A stretch of 64,000 nucleotides of DNA from CAZGKW01 sp964526295 (GTDB taxonomy: Bacteria; Planctomycetota; Phycisphaerae; FEN-1346): positions 12,376 to 76,375 of the forward strand of contig CAZGKW010000022.1 of NCBI GenBank assembly GCA_964526295.1. The letters are read 5' to 3'. Positions 44,772 to 53,042 of the stretch are shown here, piece after piece. Each line of letters begins with the position of its first letter. Position 1 is the first letter of the stretch. Under the pieces are notes generated by a model. That model made no database searches. It was not told the origin of the DNA and saw only the letters and a list, made by a program, of their open reading frames with translations. The position numbers and the translations under genes were made by a program.

Positions 44772-44897
44772 GATGAAGCCATTCTATCGGGGCCGGCGCG
44801 TTCGGCCAGCAGATTCGCACGCGGCCGGGGTCGCTCGCCGGGAGGAGACCGCGGCAGCCTGCCGCGCAAGGGGTGCGTTGCCGGCCAGGAAGGCGGG

Positions 44898-45371
44898 TCA
44901 GGGCTTCCGGTCTTCGTAGGGGACCTTGGGGAACAGCTCGCCGGGATGGTCCCCGGTCCGGTGCGGGACGGTTCCCGTGTAGCTCTCGGCGGGGTCTTCG
45001 AAACCTCCGTAGGCGGGCGCCGCGCCGAGTGACTCGGGCCTCTCGTCCCCGCCGGTCCCATCGGAGGCACCGCCGGTCGGCATCTCTCGGGCCACGCCTT
45101 CACCGGGCGCGGTCCCGGCACCCAGGTCCGACGCGAACGGCACCGCGACGACCACGCCGGCGAACAGCAGCGCCGCCGAGACGACCATCGCCGCCACTCC
45201 CGCCCCCATCGAGCGAGCCGTGACCCCGAGGACCAGCGCGACGAACTCGGCGGCCACCAGCACCAACGCCGCCAGCGCTACCGGCAGGGCGATCCCCAGG
45301 ACCATCGAGATCGCCAGGCCCGTGAAGGCCAGCAGGAGCCCGTAGAAGGCCAACCTCTTCTCAGCTTCCAC
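44898..45371 (-). CDS. Three-helix membrane protein with PGELFPKVP tail
   Basis: A 157-residue protein with GTG start (45371) after GAAAGGTG. Helices lie at about 8-55 (two close together) and 60-85, followed by an acidic Gly/Pro-rich tail ending HPGELFPKVPYEDRKP. The tail motif is nearly repeated (HQPGELFPNVPAEG) in the gene at 46332-46820, which has a similar three-helix layout, so the two are probably paralogues separated by a broken gene. Function unknown. Confidence 0.65.
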   Translation of the reverse strand: MEAEKRLAFYGLLLAFTGLAISMVLGIALPVALAALVLVAAEFVALVLGVTARSMGAGVAAMVVSAALLFAGVVVAVPFASDLGAGTAPGEGVAREMPTGGASDGTGGDERPESLGAAPAYGGFEDPAESYTGTVPHRTGDHPGELFPKVPYEDRKP

Positions 45372-45475
45372 GTCGGCGCACCTTTCAATGGCCCCGTCGT
45401 CTCGCCGACCCGCCGGGCGGACCACCTCCCGACGGGGCCCCCCGGCGACCCGCACCGGCGCCTCCAGACGGGCCG

Positions 45476-45544
45476 CATGGGGACGGGCTCGATGGTCGCG
45501 GGCCCTCCCTGCCGCGTCAGGGCCCCTGGGCGGACGGCCCATTG
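45476..45544. repeat. Possible R1-related element at the 3' end of the broken gene
   Basis: The plus strand begins CATGGGGACGGGC and ends GGACGGCCCATTG, giving imperfect inverted ends. It replaces the expected C-terminus of the broken gene at 45517-46327 after the PWDVHCYRF block. Interior sequence is not clearly alignable to R1. Confidence 0.3.
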
Positions 45545-46327
45545 AAGCGGTAACAGTGTACGTCCCAGGGGGCGAACGAGTCAACGAAACGCCCCGTCTG
45601 GAGGGGTAGTCGGCGGTCCTCGAAAAGGACTTCGGCTTCCCCACGTGACACGGTCTCCCTCAGGGCAAACGTCGCTCCGGTCGCCTCCCCGCGTATGGCG
45701 ACGGCGAAGACGTAAAGGTCGCCGCCGTGGCGTTTCGCCATCACCCGCACGGGCACGGCCGGATCGCTCGAGGCCACCTCGACCGCCCGGTCGGCGTCGG
45801 AGCCGTTCAGGATCGGGGCCAGCTCGCGACTGCGGCGGTTAATCTCCGTCACGACGGCCAACATCTCTCTATCGTCCAGAAGGGCGGGTGCACTGAACCT
45901 CGGCTCCCATTGGTGGACGAACCAGATGAGGCCCTTCGACCCGTGGATGAGGGCCATCCCATGGACCGCTGCGCGGCTTTCTCGGGCCAGCGATGCTCGG
46001 CCCACCGCGGCACATACAGCGCATCCAAGGGGCGGCCCCCGCAGCGACCCATGGAAGGGCCTCCGTCGGCCCCCTCCAGAACCCCACGTAAAGGTTGATG
46101 CCGGCGGCCTTGCAGCGCGGCGGGGCCAGCTTGGTATCCTGGAGCCAGACGGCGATGGGAAAGTAAGAGGGGTCGGCGGGCGGGCCGTTCTTCCAGACTG
46201 AGAAGGCCGTGGTAGCCCCGGGCGCGGCGTCCGCCGGCGCCGGATCGAGCCGCGCTGCCTCGGCGCGCGCCATCCGGGCCGCCGAGACCGCCGCTATCAG
46301 CAGGATCGCCGACGAGATGAGCCGCAC
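45517..46327 (-). pseudogene. Broken secreted protein gene with internal deletion and R1 repeat
   Basis: The 5' part (46060-46327) encodes a signal peptide and FSVWKNGPPADPSYFPIAVW ... GINLYVGFWRGPTEA, the N-terminus of a secreted TIM-barrel-like family I know from Planctomycetota. The 3' part (about 45545-45957), in another frame, encodes its C-terminus (MALIHGSKGLIWFVHQWEPR ... FAPWDVHCYRF). The roughly 200 residues that should lie between are missing. At the junction sits an R1 repeat (45959-46054). No single frame spans both parts, so the gene is inactive. Confidence 0.75.
45959..46054 (-). repeat. R1 repeat copy with best inverted ends
   Basis: Read on the minus strand it starts CCATGGGTCGCTGCGGGGGC. 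Its far end, read inward, is CCATGGACCGCTGCGCGGC, so the 96-bp element has imperfect inverted terminal repeats of about 19 bp. About 50 bp are nearly identical to the copy at 46847-46921, including TACAGCGCATCCAAGGG. It occupies the deletion junction of the broken gene. Confidence 0.72.
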
Positions 46328-46331
46328 GCCA

Positions 46332-46820
46332 TCAGCCCTCGGCCGGCACGTTCGGGAACAGCTCGCCGGGCTGGTGCTCCTCGCCGGGCTGGCGGCGAGC
46401 GGGAGGCGGACTCGGCGGCGTCGGCGGGGGCGGCGGGGGCCCCGGCTTCTCCGACGGCGGCGGCAAGAGGTCCTCCGCCGGCCCCAGGTCGCGCTCTTCC
46501 GGCGGGGCCTCGCCGTCGAGCAGGCCCGTCTTCTTGCCGGCGTACCACCCGCCGGCCCCGAGGAGCAGCAGCAGCGAGAGGACGACGGCCAGCTTCCCCG
46601 CCCGCGTATCGAGCGACGTGAGGCCGGCGATCAGGGCGATCAGCTCCAGCCCGCCGAACAGGACCACGAGGTAGACGACGAAGCGATACCGCTCGCCGCC
46701 GTCGAGCTCCGGCTGCCAGATGAGGACCGCCAGCGACGCCAGGACCGGCAGGACGAACCCCGCCACGGCGGCCCGAAGACTCATTACGCCCAACCCGTCC
46801 GGCCGGCCTTCACCGTTCAT
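46332..46820 (-). CDS. Three-helix membrane protein with PGELFPNVP tail
   Basis: A 162-residue protein with three helices (about 17-37, 46-68 and 75-97) and a Pro/Glu-rich tail ending HQPGELFPNVPAEG. It is a likely paralogue of the gene at 44898-45371. The start is ATG 46820 with GGAGGATCGC directly upstream; the longer open frame runs through an R1 repeat in the leader and is rejected. It ends 4 bases before the signal-peptide start of the broken gene at 46327, so the two were probably an operon. Function unknown. Confidence 0.65.
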   Translation of the reverse strand: MNGEGRPDGLGVMSLRAAVAGFVLPVLASLAVLIWQPELDGGERYRFVVYLVVLFGGLELIALIAGLTSLDTRAGKLAVVLSLLLLLGAGGWYAGKKTGLLDGEAPPEERDLGPAEDLLPPPSEKPGPPPPPPTPPSPPPARRQPGEEHQPGELFPNVPAEG

Positions 46821-46846
46821 GTGCGATCCTCCGCAGAGGGCCGTGC

Positions 46847-46921
46847 AATCGGCCGTACGCGCATGGTCCGTCCCGCGGCGCGTACAGCGCATCCAAGGGT
46901 CGGCCCCGCAGCGGCCCATGG
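46847..46921 (-). repeat. R1 repeat copy in a 5' leader
   Basis: A 75-bp copy lies 27 bases upstream of ATG 46820. The plus strand reads GGCCGTACGCGCATGGTCCG at one end and GCAGCGGCCCATGG at the other. It is the closest relative of the 45959 copy and may fold in the leader of the 46332-46820 mRNA. Confidence 0.72.
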
Positions 46922-47019
46922 AGGGTCCGGCGGCGGCCACCCCCCGGTCCAGGTAACCAGCATAGCGCCGCTCGAGGGGCGGTGTCAACGGCCTTGAGTG
47001 GCCCGCCCCGCCAAAAGGC

Positions 47020-47049
47020 TTGACAAACGCCCCGGCGGTCGGCTAACTA
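47020..47049 (+). promoter_or_regulatory. Probable promoter for the phosphofructokinase gene
   Basis: A perfect TTGACA at 47020-47025 and a weak TAACTA at 47044-47049 are 18 bp apart, 67 bp before the GTG start at 47116. The rest of the 295-bp gap holds an R1 repeat and nothing else recognised. Confidence 0.45.
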
Positions 47050-47115
47050 CGCCCCGCGCTGACAGGCCCGTTCGGCATTCCGATAGTCGCGTTCCGTATT
47101 GGAAAGGACCCTCAC

Positions 47116-48357
47116 GTGGGCGTGAAACTCAGAGGCAAGGCGTGTGTCGGCCAGTCGGGCGGCCCGACGATGGTCATCAACCAGACGCTCGTCGGCATCG
47201 TCGAGGAGGCCACCCGGCGCGACGAAATCGAGATGCTCCTCGGGGCCCGGCACGGCGTCACAGGCATCTTCAACGACGACTACGCCGAGCTGTTCCGCGT
47301 CCCCCGCGACCGGCTCGAGCGCGTCGCCGTCACCCCCGGGGCGGCCCTGGGCAGCGTCCGCCACAAGCCCAAGGAGGACGACTGCCGCCGCATCTACGAG
47401 CGGTTCCGACAGAACAACGTCCGGTACTTCTTCTACATCGGGGGCGACGACTCGGCCCTGGCCGCCCACATCATCAACGAGATGGCCCAGGAGGAAGACT
47501 ACGAGCTGCGGATTTTCCACGTCCCCAAGACGATCGACAACAACCTGGAGGAAAACGACCACACGCCGGGCTACGGCAGCGCCGCCCGGTACGTCGCCTG
47601 CGCCGTCCGCGGCGACGACCTCGACAACCGGAGCATCCCCGGCATCAAGGTCGACATCGTCATGGGCCGCGACGCCGGCTGGCTGACCGCCGCCTCCGCC
47701 CTCGCCCGCCGGGAGGACGGCGACGGCCCGCACCTCATCTACCTGCCCGAGCGGCCCTTCACCATCGAGCAGTTCCAGCAGGACGTCGCGGCGGCCTACG
47801 AGCAGCACGGCCGGTGCCTCGTCGCCGCCAGCGAGGGCATCCGCGACCCGGACGGCACGCTGTGGGCGGCCATCGCCGGCGAGCGGCTCTACGAGGCCCT
47901 CAAGGACGACTCGAAGGACATCCTGGGCAAGCCCAAGAAGGACGCCTTCGGCCATTACCAGCTCTCGGGCACGGGCGTCCTGGCCGATTACCTGACGGCC
48001 CGCGTCAAGGAGGCCGTCGACGCCGGCCGCGTCCGCGGCGACACGTTCGGCTACCCCCAGCGGTCGTTCCCCGGCATGCAGAGCCCCACCGATGCGAAGG
48101 AGGCCCGCGAGGTCGGCCGCGACGCCGTCCGCTACGCCACCGTCGGCGACGTCGACGGGTCGGTCACCATCAAGCGGGTCCATGCCGACAGCTATGATAT
48201 GTATACGGACCTGGTTGAGCTGGTGGCCGTGGCCGGAAAGAACCGCGAGGTGCCTGATGAGTACATCGCCGACTCGGGCCGCGACGTGACCCCGGCGTTC
48301 CTGGACTACGCCCGTCCCCTGGCGGGCGACCTGCCCGACACGGCGCTGGTCGACTGA
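47116..48357 (+). CDS. pfp: Pyrophosphate-dependent 6-phosphofructokinase
   Basis: This 413-residue phosphofructokinase starts at GTG 47116 after GGAAAGGACC. Glycine-rich GQSGGPTMVINQTL opens the nucleotide site, GGDDSALAA carries the second Asp diagnostic of PPi-dependent enzymes, PKTIDNN is the catalytic segment and MGRDAGWLTA binds fructose 6-phosphate. It catalyses the reversible PPi-dependent phosphorylation of fructose 6-phosphate in glycolysis. It is a single gene with its own promoter; the symbol follows the usual name for this class. Confidence 0.9.
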   Translation: MGVKLRGKACVGQSGGPTMVINQTLVGIVEEATRRDEIEMLLGARHGVTGIFNDDYAELFRVPRDRLERVAVTPGAALGSVRHKPKEDDCRRIYERFRQNNVRYFFYIGGDDSALAAHIINEMAQEEDYELRIFHVPKTIDNNLEENDHTPGYGSAARYVACAVRGDDLDNRSIPGIKVDIVMGRDAGWLTAASALARREDGDGPHLIYLPERPFTIEQFQQDVAAAYEQHGRCLVAASEGIRDPDGTLWAAIAGERLYEALKDDSKDILGKPKKDAFGHYQLSGTGVLADYLTARVKEAVDAGRVRGDTFGYPQRSFPGMQSPTDAKEAREVGRDAVRYATVGDVDGSVTIKRVHADSYDMYTDLVELVAVAGKNREVPDEYIADSGRDVTPAFLDYARPLAGDLPDTALVD

Positions 48358-48406
48358 GGAAACGCCGGGGCGGGCGCGCTGCTGCGGGCGCGCCCAGCCA
48401 TTGGCC

Positions 48407-49664
48407 TCACGGCGGCGGCGTCCCCGCGGCGGGCTGCTTGCCCTCGCGCATCTGCTTGACCAGGTGCCGCACGCCGAAGAAGCCGCCCACGCCGACGACG
48501 ATCAGGCCGATGCCCACCAGCGGCCGGTACACCACCCACGCGATGGCAATGGTCGCGAGCGAAAGCGGCAGCGCCAGCGCCAGGGCCACCACCGCCGTCC
48601 CCATTCCCACGAGGTCCCCGAGGAACGGCAGCACGTCGGCCATTGTCTTCAGCGGCGCGAAGGACCAGCCAGAAGCCGATGACCATCGCCACGGCCCCCC
48701 CGAGCCGCAGGAGCCACGTAATCATCCGGCTGCGGTCCCGCATCATGGCGATCATCGACGCCTTGCTGTGCGTGCCCATCACCAGCTCGTTCGTCGAGCC
48801 GTACTTCGTCTGGTAGGGCTCGAACGTGCCGTTCACCTGGGCGGTGAGGATACTGACGGTCCCCGGCGGGGCGACCTCGAAGCGAACCCCCAGATCCCCG
48901 ACCTGGAGCGAGGCGACGGCCCCCGTCTGAAGGCCCTCGGGGCCGGGGGAGAGCTTCTTGCCGATCTTGGCCGAGACCGCCGCCACCTCCTGCTCCGACA
49001 GGTCGAGCGGCTCGTAACCTGAGACCTGGCGGACCAGCGAGTCCGGCAGGCGGAACGCCCCCAACTCGACCTCCTCGGCCAGGAACGTCTCGCTCCGGAA
49101 CGGCATGGACGGATTCACGTGGCCTTCGGTCTGTCGGAACTTCGACGAATCGATCGCCCGCTCCGACCACGTCCTGCGGTAGGTGTACGTCGTCTTCGTC
49201 ATCCTTCGACCCGCCCGTCTTCCGCTCGGACGTCCGCTCCTTCTCCTCATCCCACTGGCACATCTCGACCGTGCGGCGAAGCTTGACGACGCCCTGTTCG
49301 CTGACGCCGAGCCCCGTGTCGGTGACCGTGTCGTCGGTCGCGAGGTCGCCGGTCACGTGGACCGGCTTGCCGTCGTTGGCCGGGTCGACCTTCTCGGGCG
49401 AGATCGCGACGGCCTTGTCGTCGACCATGCCGATCTTCTTGGCCTCCTTGACGGCCCGGCCCTCGTTCCAGAACAGAACGACCCATGGCCCGTACGCGCA
49501 CGGCTTGTCCCGCGGCGGGACGCCGCCCGTCCATACGCAGGTCCCCACAGCGGCCCGTTGAACGCGGCCAGGATGAGGACAACGCCGACCAGGACGCCCT
49601 TGATCGACTGGCCCGGCCGGCTGAGCCACGAGGTGCTGGTCACTTCGGTGAACGAGTCCGACAC
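48407..49664 (-). pseudogene. TMEM43-like membrane protein gene broken by an R1 insertion and two frameshifts
   Basis: Four pieces in three frames together give a TMEM43-family protein: start MSDSFTEVTSTSWLSRPGQS with half of TM1 (49664 to about 49561), then VVLFWNEGRAVKEAKKIGMV (from about 49480), TTYTYRRTWSERAIDSSKF (from about 49195), and APLKTMADVLPFLGDLVG with the last helices (from about 48655 to 48407). The first break is an R1 repeat; removing about 77 bp joins ILAAF to VVLFWNEGRAVK in frame. The other two breaks, near 49205 and 48650, each look like one extra base. The gene is very probably inactive unless the assembly has errors. Confidence 0.8.
49483..49560 (-). repeat. R1 repeat copy interrupting TM1 of the TMEM43-like gene
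   Basis: The plus strand starts CCATGGCCCGTACGCGCACG and ends CCCACAGCGGCCCGTTG. Host codons for the first membrane helix continue on both sides. GAACG occurs near both edges and might be a target duplication, but this is weak. Confidence 0.7.
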
Positions 49665-49780
49665 GGATTCCCCCTATCGCTGGGTGCGCGGATGGTTAGA
49701 AACGGCGAATCACTGGCGCGCCCGCACTACGCCGGGCGCCGGCGGTCTATTCACGCAAACCGGTTGCCCGTGCCGCCCAA

Positions 49781-49804
49781 GCCCACGGGAGGCGCCCCGT
49801 GGGC
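49781..49804 (-). terminator. GCCCACGGG hairpin after hisB (copy 1 of 3)
   Basis: GCCCACGGG (49781-49789) pairs perfectly with CCCGTGGGC (49796-49804) over a 6-base loop, 16 bases after the hisB stop. No T tract. The same stem recurs at 55861 and 58421. Confidence 0.6.
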
Positions 49805-49820
49805 CGACGCGGCGAGGGCT

Positions 49821-50453
49821 TTAGAGCACACCCTTGGTCGAGGGCGTGCCGGGCTCGCGCGGGTCGCGCGAGACGGCCGCCCGGAGGGCCCGCGCCAGGC
49901 CCTTGAAGATCGCCTCCGCCACGTGGTGGTCGTTCGTCCCGTAGGGGACGTTCACGTGGAGCGTGAGGCGGGCGTTCGTCACGAACCCCTGGAGAAACTC
50001 CTCCACCAGCTCCGTCTCGAACTCGCCCACGTGCTCGCCGGGGAACGCGACCTTGTAGACCAGGTACGACCGGCCGGAGAGGTCCAGGGCGACCTCGGCC
50101 AGGGCTTCGTCCATCGGCACCCCGACCGAGGCGAACCGGCCGATGCCGGCCTTGTCGCCAAGGGCCTTGTCGAGGGCCTGCCCGAGGCAGATGCCGATGT
50201 CTTCGACCGTGTGATGCAGGTCGACCTGCGTGTCGCCCGAGGCCATGACGTCCAGGTCCACCAGGGCGTGACGGGCCAGGAGCTCGAGCATGTGGTTGAG
50301 GAACCCGACGGGCGAGTCGATTTCGGCCTTCCCCGACCCGTCCAGGTCGAGCGTCAGGCGGACCTCGGTCTCGCGGGTCTTTCGGGTGACCTCGGCCCTT
50401 CGACTCTGCTCACGACAGGCCCGTCGCGAATTGGACGGCGGCTGATCGCTCAC
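49821..50453 (-). CDS. hisB: Imidazoleglycerol-phosphate dehydratase HisB
   Basis: This 210-residue IGPD converts imidazoleglycerol phosphate to imidazoleacetol phosphate in histidine synthesis, using two Mn sites. Metal motifs LHHTVEDIGICLGQAL and GTNDHHVAEAIFKGLARAL are intact, as is VGFLNHMLELLARHA. It is the monofunctional form without a phosphatase domain. The start is GTG 50453, whose bases overlap the TGA of hisC (GTGA), so it is coupled to hisC. The first 25 residues are poorly conserved. Confidence 0.95.
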   Translation of the reverse strand: MSDQPPSNSRRACREQSRRAEVTRKTRETEVRLTLDLDGSGKAEIDSPVGFLNHMLELLARHALVDLDVMASGDTQVDLHHTVEDIGICLGQALDKALGDKAGIGRFASVGVPMDEALAEVALDLSGRSYLVYKVAFPGEHVGEFETELVEEFLQGFVTNARLTLHVNVPYGTNDHHVAEAIFKGLARALRAAVSRDPREPGTPSTKGVL

Positions 50454-51511
50454 GCGGACACCTCCTTGGCTATGACGGCAAGGGCCTCCAGGAGCCGGTC
50501 GTTCTCCTCCGGGCGGCCGACCGTGATGCGGAGCTTGTCGTCCAGGCGCGGCGCATCCCAGTATCGGATGAGGATGCCGGCCTCCTTGACCCGCTCGTGC
50601 CAGTCGCGTGCAGCGCCCCCGGGGACGGTGGCCAGGAGGAAGTTCGCCTCCGACGGGAGCACCTCGAAGCCCAGGTCCTCCAGGCGGCCTCTCAGGCGGG
50701 CCCGCTCCGACCGGACCTTTTCGATGTTCGCCCGGGCGTAGTCGGCGTCGTCCAGGGCCGCCGCGGCCACCTCGATCGAGACGGCATCGACGTTGTACGA
50801 ATCCTTCACCTTCGCGAGGCCGGCGATGAGATCGGCCGGACCGACCGCGTAACCGAACCGCAGGCCCGCCAGGCTGTACGACTTCGACAGCGTCCGCAGG
50901 CACAGGGCGTTCAGCCTGCCGCGAAGGGCCGGCAGGGCCGACTCCGGGGCGAAGTCGGCGTAGGCCTCGTCCACCACGACGACGCCCTCGAACCGGTCGG
51001 CCAGCTCGACGACCGTCTTCGGCTCCAGCCACACGCCCGTCGGGGCGTTCGGGTTGCACAGGAACAGGACCTTGGCCCGGGCCCGGCCGAGCTTGTCCAG
51101 GGGGATGGAGAAGTCCGCCGGGCTCGGAACCTCGATCGTACGGGCTCCCTGGATGGCGGCCAGCACGGGGTAGAGCGAGTAGGTCGGCGTCGGGTAGGCG
51201 ACGGCCTCGCCCTCCCCCACCATGGCCCGCATCACCAAGGTGAGGAGTTCGTCGCTGCCGTTGCCGCAGAGGACCTCGTCACGCTCCACGCCCCACATCC
51301 GGGCGAGCCGGTCGCGGACCTTGTCCGCCATCGGGTCGGGGTACCGCCGGAGGATCGACCAGTCGGTCTCGCGGAGGACGTCGCGGACCCGCGGCGAGGG
51401 GGGATAGGGGTTCTCGTTCGTGTTGATCTTGATGACGGGGCTGTCGGCGGGGGGCTGCTCGCCGGGCGTGTAGCCGGCCATTTTCTCGACGTTTGGGCGC
51501 AAGTAGCCCAT
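50450..51511 (-). CDS. hisC: Histidinol-phosphate aminotransferase HisC
   Basis: This 353-residue PLP enzyme transfers the amino group from glutamate to imidazoleacetol phosphate. INTNENPYPPSP binds substrate, CGNGSDELLTLVMRAM is at the cofactor phosphate, CNPNAPTGVW and VVDEAYADF follow, and the PLP lysine is in RTLSKSYSLAGLRFGY. It lies between hisD and hisB in one operon. Confidence 0.95.
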   Translation of the reverse strand: MGYLRPNVEKMAGYTPGEQPPADSPVIKINTNENPYPPSPRVRDVLRETDWSILRRYPDPMADKVRDRLARMWGVERDEVLCGNGSDELLTLVMRAMVGEGEAVAYPTPTYSLYPVLAAIQGARTIEVPSPADFSIPLDKLGRARAKVLFLCNPNAPTGVWLEPKTVVELADRFEGVVVVDEAYADFAPESALPALRGRLNALCLRTLSKSYSLAGLRFGYAVGPADLIAGLAKVKDSYNVDAVSIEVAAAALDDADYARANIEKVRSERARLRGRLEDLGFEVLPSEANFLLATVPGGAARDWHERVKEAGILIRYWDAPRLDDKLRITVGRPEENDRLLEALAVIAKEVSA

Positions 51512-51532
51512 GTGCGTTTCCCATAAGGAATG

Positions 51533-51548
51533 CGCCCGCCGAGGCGGG
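51533..51548 (-). other. Short hairpin between hisD and hisC
   Basis: GCCCGCC pairs with GGCGGGC across GA at 51533-51548, 3 bases after the hisD stop and 21 bases before the hisC start. It may tune expression between the two genes. No T tract. Confidence 0.3.
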
Positions 51549-51551
51549 CGG

Positions 51552-52874
51552 CTAACTGTTGCCTTCGAGGCGCTTCCGGACGCTCTCGGCGTGGGCCGTC
51601 AGTCCCTCGACGCCCGCCAGACGAACGACGTCTTCGGTGTCCTCGACCAGGGCGTCGCGGTCGTACCGGATGACGCTCATCGACCGGAGAAAGTCGTTGG
51701 CCGTCAGGCCGCTTGCCCACCGGGCCGTCCCGCCCGTCGGGAGGGTGTGGCTCGGCCCGGCGACGTAGTCGCCCACCGCCACGGGCGTCCACCGCCCGAG
51801 GAACGCCGCGCCCGCGCACCGCACGTCGCGAAGGACCGCCTCCGGGTCCGCCGTCATGACCTGGAGGTGCTCCGGGGCGAAGTCGTTGACCACGCCCACG
51901 CCCGCGTCGAGGTTCGCGACGAGAACGATCGCCGAGTACTTCTCGAGCGCCGCCCGGGTGACTTCGGCCCGGTCGAGCGCCTCGACTTGGGCCTCGACCT
52001 CGGCCGCGACGGCGTCGGCGAGCGGCTCGTCGGGCGTCACGAGGATCGCGCTTCCGGGGTCGTGCTCGGCCTGGCTCAAGAGGTCGGCCGCCACGACGTC
52101 CGCCTCGGCCGAGCCGTCGGCCAGGATGATCACCTCGCTCGGACCGGCCAGGCTGTCGATGTCGACCCGGCCGTAGACCATCTTCTTGGCCAGGATGACG
52201 TAGAGGTTCCCCGGTCCGGCGATCTTCTCCACCGGCCGGACCGTCTCGGTGCCGTAGGCGAACGCCGCCACCGACGGCGTTCCGCCCATGCGGTAGACCT
52301 CTTCGATGCCGCAGACGCGGCAGATGGCGAGGACCGCCGGGTGGACATCGCCCTGGGCGGTGGGCGGCGCGGCCACGGCCACCTCCGGCACACCCGCCGC
52401 CAGGGCCGGCACGGCCGTCATAAGCACCGAGGAGGGATAGAACGCCTTGCCGCCGGGGGCTCGAACGCCCGCCCGAGCCATGGGACGGTGCACCAGCCGC
52501 AGGACCCGTCCCTCGTCGACCAGGGGGGCCGGATCGCGGCACAGGATCTGCCGCTGAAATGCCCGGATGCGATCGCGGACCCGCGTGACCGTCTCGATGA
52601 ACTCGGGGAGCTGGGCCTCGTAGGCGGTCTCGATCTCGGCCTCCGGGACGCGAAGATCGGCCGGGGTCAGGCTGGACCCGTCGAAGCGGTTGGTCCACTC
52701 GCAGACGGCCTCGTCGCCCCGCTCGCGGACGTCTTCGAGGACCTGGCGGACGTCGGCCTCGGCCCTGGCCAAGTCCTCTCCCTCCGAGACCATGCCGCCG
52801 CCCGAGCCGATGGCCGCCCGAAGGATGGCCAGCTCGGCCCGCCCGGTCTCGGTTCTTGCGTCGATGCGTCGCAT
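51552..52874 (-). CDS. hisD: Histidinol dehydrogenase HisD
   Basis: This 440-residue enzyme carries out the last two NAD-dependent oxidations of histidinol to histidine. Signature parts include AGPGNLYVILAKKMVYGRVD, the zinc and catalytic region SQAEHDPGSAILV, NDFAPEHLQVMT and GPSHTLPTGGTARWASGLT. It is the first gene of hisDCB and starts at ATG 52874 under a strong promoter. Confidence 0.96.
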   Translation of the reverse strand: MRRIDARTETGRAELAILRAAIGSGGGMVSEGEDLARAEADVRQVLEDVRERGDEAVCEWTNRFDGSSLTPADLRVPEAEIETAYEAQLPEFIETVTRVRDRIRAFQRQILCRDPAPLVDEGRVLRLVHRPMARAGVRAPGGKAFYPSSVLMTAVPALAAGVPEVAVAAPPTAQGDVHPAVLAICRVCGIEEVYRMGGTPSVAAFAYGTETVRPVEKIAGPGNLYVILAKKMVYGRVDIDSLAGPSEVIILADGSAEADVVAADLLSQAEHDPGSAILVTPDEPLADAVAAEVEAQVEALDRAEVTRAALEKYSAIVLVANLDAGVGVVNDFAPEHLQVMTADPEAVLRDVRCAGAAFLGRWTPVAVGDYVAGPSHTLPTGGTARWASGLTANDFLRSMSVIRYDRDALVEDTEDVVRLAGVEGLTAHAESVRKRLEGNS

Positions 52875-52910
52875 GGGCTGCCTCCGCCTGCGCGCGACCC
52901 TTCGGGAACG

Positions 52911-52938
52911 ATTATAGGCCGCCTGGCGGTCGATTCAA
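52911..52938 (-). promoter_or_regulatory. Promoter of the hisDCB operon
   Basis: On the minus strand TTGAAT (52938 to 52933) and a perfect TATAAT (52916 to 52911) are 16 bp apart, 36 bp before the hisD ATG. I saw no his-leader peptide or attenuator in the short leader. Confidence 0.72.
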
Positions 52939-53042
52939 CCGGAATCGGGTCTCTCCCGTCCCGCAAGAAGGGGTGAAAAGCCTTGCGAAAGCGGGCCCGC
53001 TCCCGTAGCGATAGGGCGCCCTTGACGATGGAAGGAGCCCGG

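Noticed and set aside
48407..49664. Programmed frameshifting to express the TMEM43-like gene
   Set aside because: Three separate breaks, one caused by a 77-bp insertion, and no slippery site make decay the simpler reading.
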